Below, piece after piece: positions 1 to 10,285 of a stretch of 64,000 bases of DNA. The translations under genes were made by a program, and so were the position numbers. Within the stretch, counting starts at the first letter, position 1; every line of letters begins with the position of its first letter. The stretch lies in NCBI GenBank assembly GCA_038503075.1, contig JBCAML010000002.1, positions 2,914,001 to 2,978,000 of the forward strand, in the 5' to 3' direction. Source of the DNA: Gyromitra esculenta. Lineage: Eukaryota; Ascomycota; Pezizomycetes; Pezizales; Discinaceae. The notes under the pieces are model-generated. The model worked only from the letters and a program-made list of their open reading frames with translations. It did no database searches and was not told the origin of the DNA.

Positions 1-483
1 GCACCAGTTGCCCCCGACAACCTCCCTGAAATGATCCTTACCCTCACCCGACTGGATAACCGCATTCGAGCTCGCAAGGCAGAGAAACGGGGAACCGCTC
101 GAGACAATATGGGCCAATTTAGTGCTCCCGCTGCATTCACTCCTGCTTCCTCCTTAACTCCAGGAGGGCTAGCCCCCATGGACCTATCTTTCGGTCGCAC
201 CAGCAACCTCTCCCGTCCGCCTCAAGACCAACGATATACCATGGTCAATGGGCGAAGAAAGCTCTCTGAAGAAGAGAAACAGTGGCGCCGCTCCACTGGA
301 AAATGTATGTTCTGTGCTGCTCCCGACCACTCCTATGCCAACTGCCCTTCCGCCCCAAAGAAACCGACAATGAGAGGGCTCTCACCGCACCACCCGCTAA
401 CCGTACACCTCCGGCCTCTCGCTACCACCACCACCTCTTCCACCTCAGTTTTTTGCCTTAGAAGCTGCGAACGCCTCAAATGA
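1..483 (+). pseudogene. gag C-terminal part with zinc knuckle (fragment)
   Basis: The frame is open from the first base of the window, so the true start lies outside it. A CCHC zinc knuckle of form C-x2-C-x4-H-x4-C is encoded around 303-345, after a basic stretch and followed by a proline-rich tail. This knuckle binds RNA in retroelement Gag proteins. A TGA at 481-483 separates it from the protease reading frame, which continues in the same frame, so the stop may be a mutation or a programmed boundary. Confidence 0.8.
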
Positions 484-525
484 GGCTTTAAACTAGTCCA
501 ACCAAGGCTGACCAGTGACCCTGCC

Positions 526-1032
526 TTGGTTCCAATTTCTTTTCCTTTGTCTGCATTTTCAATTTCTGGGTTTTCAGTTTCCGATGTAAGCGTGGAGGAT
601 CAGTTGGATGGGGAACATTTTGTAGTTTCGTGCAATATTTCCCATAGCAATAAAATCATCAAAACACACGCTTTACTGGACACCGGAGCCTCTGGATTTG
701 CATTCATTGACAAGAATTTTGCGAGTCACCACTCCCTGCCACTCTCTCCTCTTAAGACACCCCGACAACTTGAGGTCATCGACGGTCGTACTGTCGCCTC
801 AGGAGATATTACCCATATCGCCAATATCAACCTATCCATCGACCAACACCAAGAACAAGCCCCCTGTTTCGTAACCCAACTCGGACACTACCCCCTCGTG
901 CTGGGAATACCCTGGATGAACCATCATGATGTCCATCTACACTTCGCCGATAAACGCATTGAGTTTAACTCTAAACTCTGCACCACCCGTTGCGCCTCGC
1001 TTACCCGTTATATCTACATCCTCAATCCCTAA
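526..1032 (+). pseudogene. Retropepsin-like aspartic protease region of the gypsy element
   Basis: The active-site motif LLDTGAS is encoded around 673-693, followed by the second conserved strand with VLGIPWM near 898-915. These are the standard signatures of a retroviral-type aspartic protease, which matures the polyprotein. The frame then stops at 1032 and the reverse transcriptase is read one frame over, from about 1080. It belongs to the same damaged element as its neighbours and is not expected to be functional. Confidence 0.85.
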
Positions 1033-1993
1033 TCCTCCTAGACTAAACTTATCATTTATTGGTGCTGCCAGTTTCAGGACTCTTACCCGAAAACGTTCCT
1101 CCCAAGCTTATGCCATGTCCCTCTATGAGATCAATAAAATCATAGACGACAAAACCAGCAAGGAAGAATGGAAATCACGTATTCCTACTGAATATCACGA
1201 TTTCCTCGATATGTTCGATAAAACCAAAGCCCAAGGCCTACCACCTCGCCGACCTTACGATCACAGGATACAACTCCAAGAAGGGAAAGACGCCCCATTT
1301 GGACCACTGTACGGAATGTCCCGGGAAGAACTCATTGTCCTAAAAAAATATATTGAGGACAATCTAGAGAAAGGATTTATCCGCGCTAGTTCTTCCCCTG
1401 CGGGATCCCCAGTCCTCTTTGTAAAAAAGGCTGATGGCTCTCTACGACTATGTGTTGACTATCGGGGCCTAAACGCTATCACAGTCAAGGACCGATATAC
1501 CTCTCCCCTCATCAGAGAAACGCTCGATCGGCTAGCAAAAGCGCAATGGTATACTAAACTAGACCTTCGTGATGGTTACCACCAAGTACGCATTGCCGAG
1601 GGAGATGAATGGAAGACAGCCTTCCGCACCCGATACGGTCTATATGAGTATCAAGTCATGCCATTCGGTCGACAAACGCTCGGCACATTTCAACGCTTTG
1701 TGAACGATTGCCTCACCGAGTATTTGGACATCTTCTGTACGGCCTACCTGGACGATATTCTTATCTATAGTGATACCTTCGCCGAACATCAGACCCACGT
1801 ACGAAAAGTTCTCCAAACACTCAAAGACAATGACATCCTGTTGAAACCAGAGAAGTGTGAATTTGAAGTGCAAACTACGAAGTATTTGGGTCTCATCCTT
1901 ACCCCTGATGGCATCAAGATGGACGAGGAAAAACTAAAAGCAGTTCGAGAATGGGGAACACCAGAAGTGTTAAAGATGTCCAAGCCTTCCTAG
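926..1993 (+). pseudogene. Ty3/gypsy reverse transcriptase domain
   Basis: The polymerase palm is recognisable: SPVLFVKKADGSLRLCVDYR around 1405-1464, then LDLRDGYHQVRI, and the catalytic YLDD box at about 1744-1755. The block that normally reads MPFGLTNAPATFQ is altered and one residue short here (MPFGRQTLGTFQ), a sign of decay. The true domain probably begins after the protease stop, near 1110; the first part of this frame overlaps the protease frame. The frame fails at 1993 and RNase H continues in another frame. Confidence 0.9.
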
Positions 1994-2529
1994 GTTTCGC
2001 CAACTTTTACCGCCGGTTTATCCTAGGGTTCTCAAGCTTGCCTCACCTCACAGCACCCACAAAAAAAGGGATAGCTTTCGAATGGACGATTGAAGCAGAT
2101 GTTGCTTTTGAGAACCTCAAATATGCCTTTACCACCGCCCCTATCCTTATTCATTTCGACCCTGACAAAAAGATCATCGTAGAAACGGACGCCTCCGATT
2201 TTGTATCGGGAGGAATCCTATCCCAATACGACGATAATGGCGTCTTACATCCAGTAGCCTTCTTCTCGAAGAAACATTCGCGGAATGTAAGCTACGAGAT
2301 TTATGATAAGGAACTGCTGGCAATCATCCGAGTCTTTGAGGAATGGCGCCCAGAATTAGAAGGATCTAAACACCCCATCGACGTGATTAGTGACCACAAA
2401 AACCTTGAGTACTTTATGAGTACCAAGCAACTCAACCGCCGTCAAGCTAGATGGGCTGAATACCTATCGCGTTTTGATTTTGTGATCACGTATAGACCAG
2501 GAAGCCGAGGGGAATACCGGATGCGTTGA
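1951..2529 (+). pseudogene. RNase H domain of the gypsy element
   Basis: After a frame change the connection domain ([12 protein letters not shown]) is followed by RNase H with ETDASDF around 2179-2199, YDKELLAI near 2302-2325 and SDHKNLEYF near 2389-2415. These carry the acidic residues that degrade the RNA strand of the RNA/DNA hybrid. The frame ends at 2529 through a further shift. It is a continuation of the same polyprotein and is broken. Confidence 0.88.
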
Positions 2530-3700
2530 CCAGGAGATCAGGAGATCTCCCCAAGGAAGGGGATGAACGATTAGCACATCAGAGTCAAGTGGTGCTAAAG
2601 AAGGAAAATCTTGACCCTAAGCTAAGTTTGTTATCGGCTTCTTTATCAAACGAAGCCGCTGAACTGGACGCCCCCCTAAAAAAGCTATTTGCAGAAGGAT
2701 ATATCGCTGATAAGTTCCCTGAAAAGATCCTCCGAGCGTTAAGGAATAAGGACCAACAATCAAAGGAGATCACCTTAAGCGAGTGCAAGGAGGAGAATGG
2801 AAACCTCTATTACCGAGATTGCATCTACGTTCAGATTCTGCCCCCCTCCGCCTTGAATTGATCAAGAGACACCATGATGCCCCTGCCGCAGGCCATCCAG
2901 GACGTGACAAAACCTTCGAACTCCTTGCTAGAAGATTCTATTGGCCCAAGATGAGGGAGTCGATCGGACAATATGTCCGTAACTGTCACATCTGTCAGAA
3001 GGCGAAACCAGTTACCCAACGTACCCAAGGAGTTCTCCGTCCCCTACCCATTCCTAATCGCCCATGGCAAGAAATCTCTATGGATTTCGTTACTGGCCTC
3101 CCCGAATCGAATGGCTATGATGCTATCATGGTAGTAGTCGATCGACTGTCTAAAATGCGACATCTTATCCCTTGTAATACGACCGTCAACTCCAGAGATG
3201 TAGCTGAGTTATATCTACAACATGTCTGGAAATTACATGGGTTACTACGCATATTACATCAGACCGAGGAACCCAATTTACAGCCCATTTCTGGAAAGAA
3301 TTGTGTCAACGCCTTGGGATTCAGGCCAGGATGTCTACTGCTTTCCACCCTGAGACAGACGGACAGACGGAGAGACTAAATGCGGTTATGGAACAGTACC
3401 TACGATCTTATGTATCTTATCAACAAGAGGACTGGAGCAACTGGCTACCTATGGCCGAGTTCTCAGCAAACAACCAGGGAATCCGCAGTACCAAAGTTTC
3501 TCCTTTCTTCGCTAACTATGGGTACCATCCTCGTTTTGATACTACTCTCCTCTCAGCCCAAGCGACCCCTCAGAGCCTAGATGCTTTGCCTTGTTTAGTC
3601 AAACCATGCAAGGACTCTATGACCATCTGAACGCAAATAAGGACGGCCCAAGATATCAAGAAACGGTACGAATAGACGCGTATACCTGCCCTACCGAGTC
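2526..3700 (+). pseudogene. Integrase zinc-binding and catalytic core (frameshifted)
   Basis: The HHCC zinc-binding domain lies around 2860-3000, ending in CHICQKAKP. The DDE core follows, with the first Asp in ISMDF near 3079. A frame change near 3230 moves the second Asp (SDRGTQF, about 3261-3281) into the next frame, which also holds the catalytic Glu region [10 protein letters not shown] around 3346-3375. All three catalytic acids can still be found, but in two frames. Between 3630 and 3716 the sequence is disrupted again. Integrase inserts the cDNA copy into the host chromosome. Confidence 0.88.
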
Positions 3701-3715
3701 GATGACCATGTCTTC

Positions 3716-4158
3716 GTGTCAATGAAGAACATTAGAACTACCCGTAGTGCTAGAAAGTTGGATTGGAAATGGATGGGACCCTATCCGATTAAGAAGATGA
3801 TCTCTCCTTTTGCCTACGACGTTGTCCTTCCACCCTCGGTTAAGTATCACCCTGTCTTTCTTGTTTCTTTATTGAAACCTGCGGCCCAGGATGCTCTTAG
3901 GACAAATCATTCCTACAGCGCCTGTTGTCGTTAACGACCAAGAAGAATATTACATCGAGAAAATCTTGGACCAACGGATATATCGCAAGAAACAACAGTA
4001 CCTCGTTGAATGGACCGGATATCTTTCACCTCTGGGAACCCGCTGAAGACCTAGCAGATACTTCGGCACTGGAAAAGTTTTTAATTACCCCGACCTTAAC
4101 TATGCCTAATGTTCGCAGGAGCTCACGCTTGAAGGGGGGAGCTACTTTCATGGATTGA
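3716..4158 (+). pseudogene. Integrase C-terminal linker and chromodomain (frameshifted)
   Basis: The SH3-like linker (KYHPVFLVSLLKP around 3841-3880) precedes a chromodomain encoded from about 3946, with EYYIEKILDQRIYRKKQQYL and VEWTGY. The last helix (WEPAEDL) lies in another frame, so one more frameshift falls near 4040. A C-terminal chromodomain is the defining feature of chromoviruses, where it biases insertion towards methylated-histone chromatin. In this host, which also carries a DNMT5 gene in the window, that preference is a plausible but untested link. Confidence 0.85.
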
Positions 4159-4462
4159 TTCAGGGATGAGTCGTGGTTCGGATGGTTGTACAATTTCTTT
4201 GTTGTTCGGTTAGGTTTCAGGTTATCATAATAATGTCTTTGTGTTTCGGTTGTTGTCGGGTTGTTGTTGGTGCTACTGAAAAGCGGGGTATTTAAGGAAG
4301 GATTTTGGGTTGCTTTCGTTCTTCTTCTTTTTTTTACGACGTTCGTTCGTTTACCTTCTCTGTATCGATTACAATACAATGCGGTTCTACTCGAACCATT
4401 TGTCGCTGTGAACCATCGTCGATCTTGCTTGAAGTATACCTCTAGTAGAACTTGTAGAAACA
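4146..4462 (+). repeat. Probable 3' LTR of the gypsy element
   Basis: It begins just after the polypurine tract at about 4132-4141 and ends near a GAAACA at 4457-4462, where LINE-derived sequence begins within about 40 bases. It holds a TATTTAAGG box at about 4288-4296 that could act as a promoter TATA element. The start reads TTTCATGG where many fungal gypsy LTRs have TGTCATGG, so the terminal TG may have mutated. Without the 5' LTR the ends cannot be proved. Confidence 0.55.
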
Positions 4463-4492
4463 CTGCACTCTTCAAACGTGTTGTCACCTCGC

Positions 4493-6037
4493 TTAAGTAG
4501 CTCGCGCTTCGGGGGATGCGAAGGGGAACTGGTAAGCGAGACGTGTTGCGATAATACGTTCTAGTATTTTCGAAAGAGTTTCCAGTAGTACAATGACTCT
4601 GAAAGAGGTAGCTGAGGAATAAGATTCTTTGTTTGGTTTTGGGAGTACGATCCCGAAAGCTTTTTTGAGTTGGAGCGGGTGGTATCCGTACTCTGCTAGG
4701 GGATTCAGGAGTGAATGGATAATATTTGGGTTAATATTATTGATTTTTTTCCAGATGCTATAAGGAATAGTATCTGGGCCGGGGGCGGATGTGTTTGAGG
4801 ATGAGCGTAGCGCAGAGGAGATTTCATCGAAGTCAATTTCTTTGAAATCTGCGTGGAGGTGGTAGAGGGGCGGGGGTTTTGTAATACGCGGGGGAAAAAA
4901 GTGTTGGATTAGTGAAGAAGCGAGTTGTGTGGGGGTGTTAATATTAGGGAGATTAGGAAAAACGTCATTGGAAGATGATGTTTTCATTCTTTTGGCGGCC
5001 CATATATCGGAGGGTGAAGCATTTGCTAAAAAGGAGCTCCAGTGGTTCTTTTTGCATCTGGCAATTTCGTGAAAGTAGGCATATTTTGCTTTGCGTACTT
5101 CTGCGGAGGGAGGTGCTTTCGATCCTTTGAATTTATTGCGGTGGGATCGATTGATTGAATGAAAGATTCTTCTTAAATCGGATAGCAGAGGGCTCCACCA
5201 TTTTTTTGACCATTCAGAGGGTCTTTTAGTTGGAGTTTCTGAGATGAGCGGCGTGGTCACTAAGTTGAGTGATTTTGTGAACCAATGATCAAGGTCAGGT
5301 AACGGGGGAGGGGGGAGGATTTTAATTTTTTTAATTAGCGGCGTGAGATTTTTCCAATTGGTTTTTGACCAGTCGGGTGATGGCATAGCAGTTGTATGAT
5401 GAGGAGTATGGAGATGTGTGATAATAGGTATATGGTCTGATCCAGTGGAATTGGAGGAGGCGTCCCATTTTTGGATGAAGGGTAATGCAAGATGGTTGCA
5501 GAATGATAGGTCGAGGACACTCGGTCTAGTGTGGGAGTCATAGGGAAAACGGGTATAAATTCCAGGAGTGTTTAGGCATTTATACAGTAGATTTTGGGCA
5601 GTAAGGTGGTATTTTTCCCCTTCATTGTACTCTTGTGAAGAGATAGTACGGAGGGGGTCTGTGGAAGGATGGTGAATATTAAAGTCACCAACGATAATGG
5701 TCGGAATGGGTGAGGAAAAAAAAATTTGTGAAGGTAGGATGTGATGATTGCTGGAGTTGCTTCTCACACGATTGTATATATTTGTGATTTTTATTGAATA
5801 AAATGAGGAGTTGAAAATAGGGTTCTTAAAGGTGAGACGTAGGGAGATTATATCGTCCCTAAAATGGTCTTCGATTAAAAATTCCGCTTGGTGGCTGTTG
5901 ATGAAATGGATCGATATGTAAAAACAAACTCGAATTTTTTGTGTTGGGAGTGTTGAAGGGATTAACAAGTAAAAGCCAGGCGCTTGTAGGGGTTTGTTGT
6001 TCCATAGATAGGGGTCTTGGATGGCAACGATTGAGGG
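4493..6037 (-). pseudogene. LINE (non-LTR retrotransposon) ORF2 fragment: endonuclease and start of reverse transcriptase
   Basis: On the minus strand the apurinic/apyrimidinic-type endonuclease is recognisable: VAIQDPYL near 6017-6030, VGDFNIHHPS near 5670-5695, VLDLSF near 5500-5520 and the active-site GSDHIPI near 5430-5450. A linker follows, then the start of the reverse transcriptase (SAPGPDTIPYSIWKKI and RVIVLLETLSKILERIIATR near 4540-4610). The rest of the reverse transcriptase is missing where the gypsy element begins, and the 5' end is cut at 6037 by a copia LTR. The endonuclease frame is open up to that junction. The domains indicate a Tad-like fungal LINE. Confidence 0.88.
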
Positions 6038-6521
6038 TGTTGGTTAACCTTATGGTTGAAGTGCACCTAGCCCTATATACATAGCTAGAGGCCAGCAATC
6101 GAGAGTGGGTGAGAGAACGTAGTGCGTCACGCCAGGACCTAACACCGGACTACCGGACTATATGTAAACAACGTGTCCAAGCTCTAGATGAATACCACCA
6201 CGAACCCCTAGTATAAATCTCTAGATATCATAATACAAACCTCGAGATGCTTCGTACTCTTACCTCTGCGCTATGGGTGGCACTAGGTAAGACAATAAGA
6301 GCCTGCTACCCTAGTGTAAGCAACTACCAGTCTTGATAAATCCCCAACAACTCGAGAACTCGAGAATTTATGAGACAACATGCATGAATCTAGGCTATGG
6401 ATAAACAGTAGCAGAGTAATCGCCGACAATTTCAACCTTAATCGTCTCTGTGAGTTCACTGACGAATCTTTGAACAGCTCGCACATGAACACCCGCTCAC
6501 GCACTGCAGTTACCCCAAACA
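6038..6521 (-). repeat. Copia-type 3' LTR, minus strand
   Basis: On the minus strand the LTR starts TGTTTGGGG at 6521 and ends CCAACA at 6038, giving TG...CA ends. Immediately upstream (6522-6530 on the plus strand) lies a polypurine tract reading GAGGGGGG on the minus strand, after TTTTGATGTT, a typical copia 3' arrangement. An internal TGTTGGGGATTT at 6349-6338 could be an alternative start giving a 312-bp LTR. Directly past 6038 the LINE endonuclease frame resumes, so the element inserted into the LINE. No copia coding interior or second LTR is recognisable to the right, so most of the element is lost. Confidence 0.7.
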
Positions 6522-7086
6522 CCCCCCCTCAACATCAAAAGTAGATCCAAAGGAAAGCGTAACTTATCAAAAACTACACAATTTACAAACCACAAAAACC
6601 AAAAGTAACATCAAAAGACAGCTAATAACTAAAACTAGAATCCGATTGAACGACACCTTTAAAAAAAAACACAAGAATAGGATCAATCACGCTTCAAACA
6701 AAAAAGCCAAGCCCATATTTCATGAACGTAATCATACACATAAAATACACCTCCTTTTCCCATGCACTAACCTAAAAATAAACAAGTGAAAAGTGAAGGA
6801 AAAATATATAAAAAGCAGCCGTACTCCAACCCAGCCGTCGACATAGGTGTCAAACGAAAAAAAGACAACAAAGAACAGACTCCAGAACAATGGCGGAAAT
6901 CTCTACCTGTTCAATGCCAACACAAAAAAAAACCACATCCAAACCCGCGTTCAATCATGTCAAAAAAAAAAAAAGGCTCCCATCCCATCTAGCACCGAAA
7001 CCTCGAATGCAAAACCCCCCCCCAAAAAAGGAACGAGATAAGAATAAAGAAATTCCCCTTGATTTCACCGTAGCCAACCAACAGCC
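6522..7086. other. A-rich spacer after copia LTR, no gene seen
   Basis: This stretch is A-rich with many poly-A runs. It may include a decayed copia interior next to the polypurine tract and the 3' region of the Vps62-like gene. No conserved domain or convincing coding frame was found. The longer frame on the plus strand near 6890-7252 is antisense to the last exon of that gene. Confidence 0.5.
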
Positions 7087-8888
7087 TCAATCCCCTTCTT
7101 CAGGCTCCGCCATTGTGTCTCCGCCAGTATCAACCTCCACTTCGACACCCTTATCGGGCCATGGAACATCCTCTTCGTCCCACTTCCCACCATGTACACC
7201 CTCCAGTTTCACCGTCAGGCTCGGTTGGACCACACAGATACCCTCATTTTGACAAATTTCTCTTCGATGCAGGTTTTTAAATTTCGGTCCGGTGGGTCCA
7301 TTGACGTAGTCTATCATTGCCAATAACAGTCAGCATAAGCCCTTTCTAGAATTTAATTTATCTGATGCCCCCCGTAACCAAATCAGGTACGTGTCTACAA
7401 AGCACCCCTTTTCTTTTCACGTAATAGAAAAGAAAAAAAAGAAAAGGGAGAAAAAAGAAAAAAGAAAAACCCACGATACTGTCCGGCAACCCTATACTGT
7501 CTCCTATCACTCAACGGATAAAAACGATCCCCCCACCTCCCAGCGTAATCGAACCATTCCACCGGGGCCCCCGGTGTTTCGTCGCTCGCGGTCAAAACGT
7601 CACCAGTCATGTTCCATTGGTAGATATACGTGTTCTTTGTCACATCCCACAGGGTACCCTTATCCGTCACGTCGGCGAGCAGATGAAACGGAATTGCATA
7701 GTAGTGGATCCCAGGTCTTGCATAATTTGCATGTGACCCTCGCGCAGAGTAGGACACGGGTCGCTGTCCGATCTTCTCCACAGCTGAATATTCGTATGCC
7801 GCTCCGCCCGAGTGTTCGCTATAAAAGACGGATTGTGGTTCCCCGTCGATGAACCGTACAGCGTTGTGTTCCCAGTCGCCGACGTGGTTTCCAAAGCGCC
7901 AGCCTGCGACCGTGTTGCCTAAGTTGAAGGAGTAGAAGTAGAAGTAGAATGCGTCGACGATACCACCGGGTTTTTCAACCCAGATTGTGATACTGGGGGC
8001 AGCGGACATGCCGACTAGTTCTTCGTCTTCGCCGTCGATGGCTGTGATTGGTTTGTTGCGGTCGCCGCGGAGCCATTCAGGTGGGCTCTCGGGATCGTCA
8101 TCGGATGTGAGGTAAACATTTAGGCCAAATTGGTTAAGGGTGTTGAGGTTCGTGAGGGTCTGATGGTTGTTGAAGGAAGTGATTGGGGAGTAGTTGAGGT
8201 AAGGGATTGTGTGACGGAGACTGGAAAAAAAGTAATGAGGTCAGTGGGCACTTATTATGATATTATTAAGTAAGAAATTTGATGTGACATACTGTTCTCC
8301 AATATCACCCGGTAGAAATACTTCCTGACTGTAAAGATACACATATGGCGCTGTAAATAGCCGAAAATTAGCATCTTAGACCCCCCCCTCTCTCGAGACT
8401 AGAGAAATCAACCCACCATAATCCAACACAAAATCTGGTACTCTCGGTCGTCCTTCTTTCGATTTCACATCGTATTCCCTCTCCGGTTCACGACTATCCC
8501 CGAATGCATTCCCACATATTCCCACGCCCTTGCACACAGCTGCATTCCATCCACTTAGTACTTTTTCGGCGCCAGCATATTCTCCAGTACTCCAGGTATC
8601 CGGCGACCCTCTAGAAGCGATGTTACTGTGCCATAACCAGCCCATAGAGCCGAGTGAGAAGTACGCGCCAAGCCATCGGCGAGTAAGGAACAGCATTAGG
8701 AACACCGAGTCTGCGAGGAAGAATAAAGATGGAGAGGAGGTGCAAGTGACATTAGAAGTCGGGTTTGGAGTGCCGACTGTATAGGGAGGAATAGAAGGAG
8801 AATTGCTATTAGGAAGCAATTCAATGGGCTTCTGTGAGAAACTATGACGCAGGTCCAGAGTCGGAGTTGCAGAGTGTGGTGGAGCCAC
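7087..8888 (-). CDS. Vps62-family protein
   Basis: Spliced by eye as 8888-8417, 8350-8293, 8220-7475 and 7310-7087, giving 499 residues with a continuous frame. The family core is clear: VPDFVLDYAPYVYLYSQE spans intron 1, and the later parts read VYLTSDDDPESPPEWL, GRFGNHVGDWEH-like (here WRFGNHVGDWEHNAV) and ARGSHANY. The end, GQYHYVNGPTGPKFKNL, is formed only when the 164-nt third intron is removed; reading through it gives an artificial Phe-rich tail. Family members are linked by name to vacuolar sorting but their biochemistry is not established. The N terminus has a hydrophobic stretch around residues 50-75 that may be a membrane anchor. Introns 1 and 3 use GTGGGT donors. Confidence 0.9.
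7311..7474 (-). other. Third intron of the Vps62-like gene, polypyrimidine-rich
   Basis: Read on the minus strand this intron starts GTGGGT and contains a run of T and C of about 40 bases (7428-7470), the mirror of a plus-strand A/G tract. It ends in ATAG. Removing it joins a codon split C|AC and restores the family's conserved C terminus, which is the main evidence for it. Confidence 0.75.
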
Positions 8889-10285
8889 TAGGAGCGGGCC
8901 GCAAAAGAGTCAGCAATAGTTAGTAATTGTTGACCAGATCAGGACGCCGGGAAACAAAATAAGCAAAGAGGTAAGTACAAAATCTTGGCAAGTCAAGACG
9001 AAAAGAGCGATAACATGGAGTTTACAGATGCAGCAACGCCGTGGGAGGGGTAAGAATTCACGAATTTCATGCTATGCTGTTTGTCAAGCAGATACATACA
9101 GATAACACATTTCGGAGCACCCGGAACTCGCGAGAGCCGAAGAGGGGAAGGTAGAGCCACTCGGAAACTTACTGGTTCAGATATTTACAGAAACCAGCTG
9201 TAGTTAGAGGAATAGAGGCTCTGCCTGGGAACGAGAGAATGACGTCCGAGAAAAGCTCGGGAGCTGAGGAATCCGAACCAGGTCAGCGAATCATAGACTC
9301 GGGAGGAGATAGGCTAAGTCCGGCAAGATTGGCTCGGGTTACGAACCCGGCTTCCAAGCTGAGCGGGCATGAAAGGAGGGGAGTGAAAAGAGCACGTACC
9401 GGACGATGTTCCGGGGAAGATTGCTAATCTGGAGATGAATTCAGAGGTGAGCGGATAATGATGATCAGGAGAGTCGAAAAAAAAGGATTCCGTGACGTTG
9501 AGTAATCCACACAATGAGTGAGCGAGCAGAGGCAGCAGATATAGTAGATTACAGCAGCAAATCGGAAGAAAAGGCTCCTGAGAAGCTGGCTCTCTTTTCT
9601 TTGTTTTTTTCTTACTCAAAGCTTGAGTGTGTATCCGTGATATCTATGGTTACTTCAGATCGGGGGAGGGGTGATGATGATGGAATGGGATGCAGAAACG
9701 GGATTTTATTTCCAGAATAACAGGAGGTGAGATTGAGATACAGAGACGAGACACAGGATGATAGGATAGACAAATAACAGAATAGAGTACAAGGCACAGG
9801 CAGAACAAGGAAGGGAGGGAGAAGAACAGGAGGGTTAGTTATGTGTGTGATGGATGGCATGCCTCACGATCTCTTGTCAGCTGTCAGTGGAAACAAGCAA
9901 GGTCCAGCCATCCAGCACCAACCCCTCCTGCCCCTCGTGAATCTCCCTCCCCTCCTATCTCTCTTGAACACCTCCGTGTGCCGTAAAGTGTGGGCATCGT
10001 GATGACAACATAGCATAACGAGTACTGAGGGGCATGGATGAGGCTGAAACGCCATGCGGCAACATCCGCGGGATCGGCACAGTAGCGAATCCTGGTTACG
10101 ATCGATGGCACACGACACTACGCCCGCTGTACGCCATAGTACAGCAGAGTGCAACACAGTACATGTAGGTACCACAGCTTGACTTTCTCTACATTTCTCT
10201 ACCACTTTATATCTACACAACCCACGAAGAAAAGAAAAAGACTATAAAACCAGAAAATTCAGGGCAAAATTATCTCGAAGGCCTT
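8889..10285. other. Intergenic region between Vps62-like and complex I genes
   Basis: Upstream region of the Vps62-like gene and downstream region of the complex I gene. Several short frames occur on both strands (for example 9239-9427 and 9864-10220) but none shows a domain, a credible splice partner or biased codon use. No RNA gene was recognised. Confidence 0.5.

Larger units (their letters stand above)
1..4462 (+). mobile_element. Degenerate Ty3/gypsy chromovirus-type LTR retrotransposon, 5' end outside window
   Basis: The order gag zinc knuckle, protease, reverse transcriptase, RNase H, integrase, chromodomain, LTR is that of a Ty3/gypsy chromovirus. Coding continuity is lost in at least five places (stop near 481, frame changes near 1030, 1960, 2525, 2780, 3230 and in the chromodomain near 4040), so this copy cannot make its own proteins. 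The 5' LTR and start of gag lie left of the window. A G-rich polypurine tract around 4132-4141 precedes the presumed 3' LTR. The element ends against LINE sequence, so it probably inserted into or next to that LINE. Family assignment is firm; the right boundary is approximate to about 40 bases. Confidence 0.93.

Noticed and set aside
6890..7252. 120-codon plus-strand frame rich in Lys, Ser and Pro
   Set aside because: It is antisense to the last exon of the Vps62-like gene, which has conserved residues on the minus strand, and the rest is poly-A-derived Lys.
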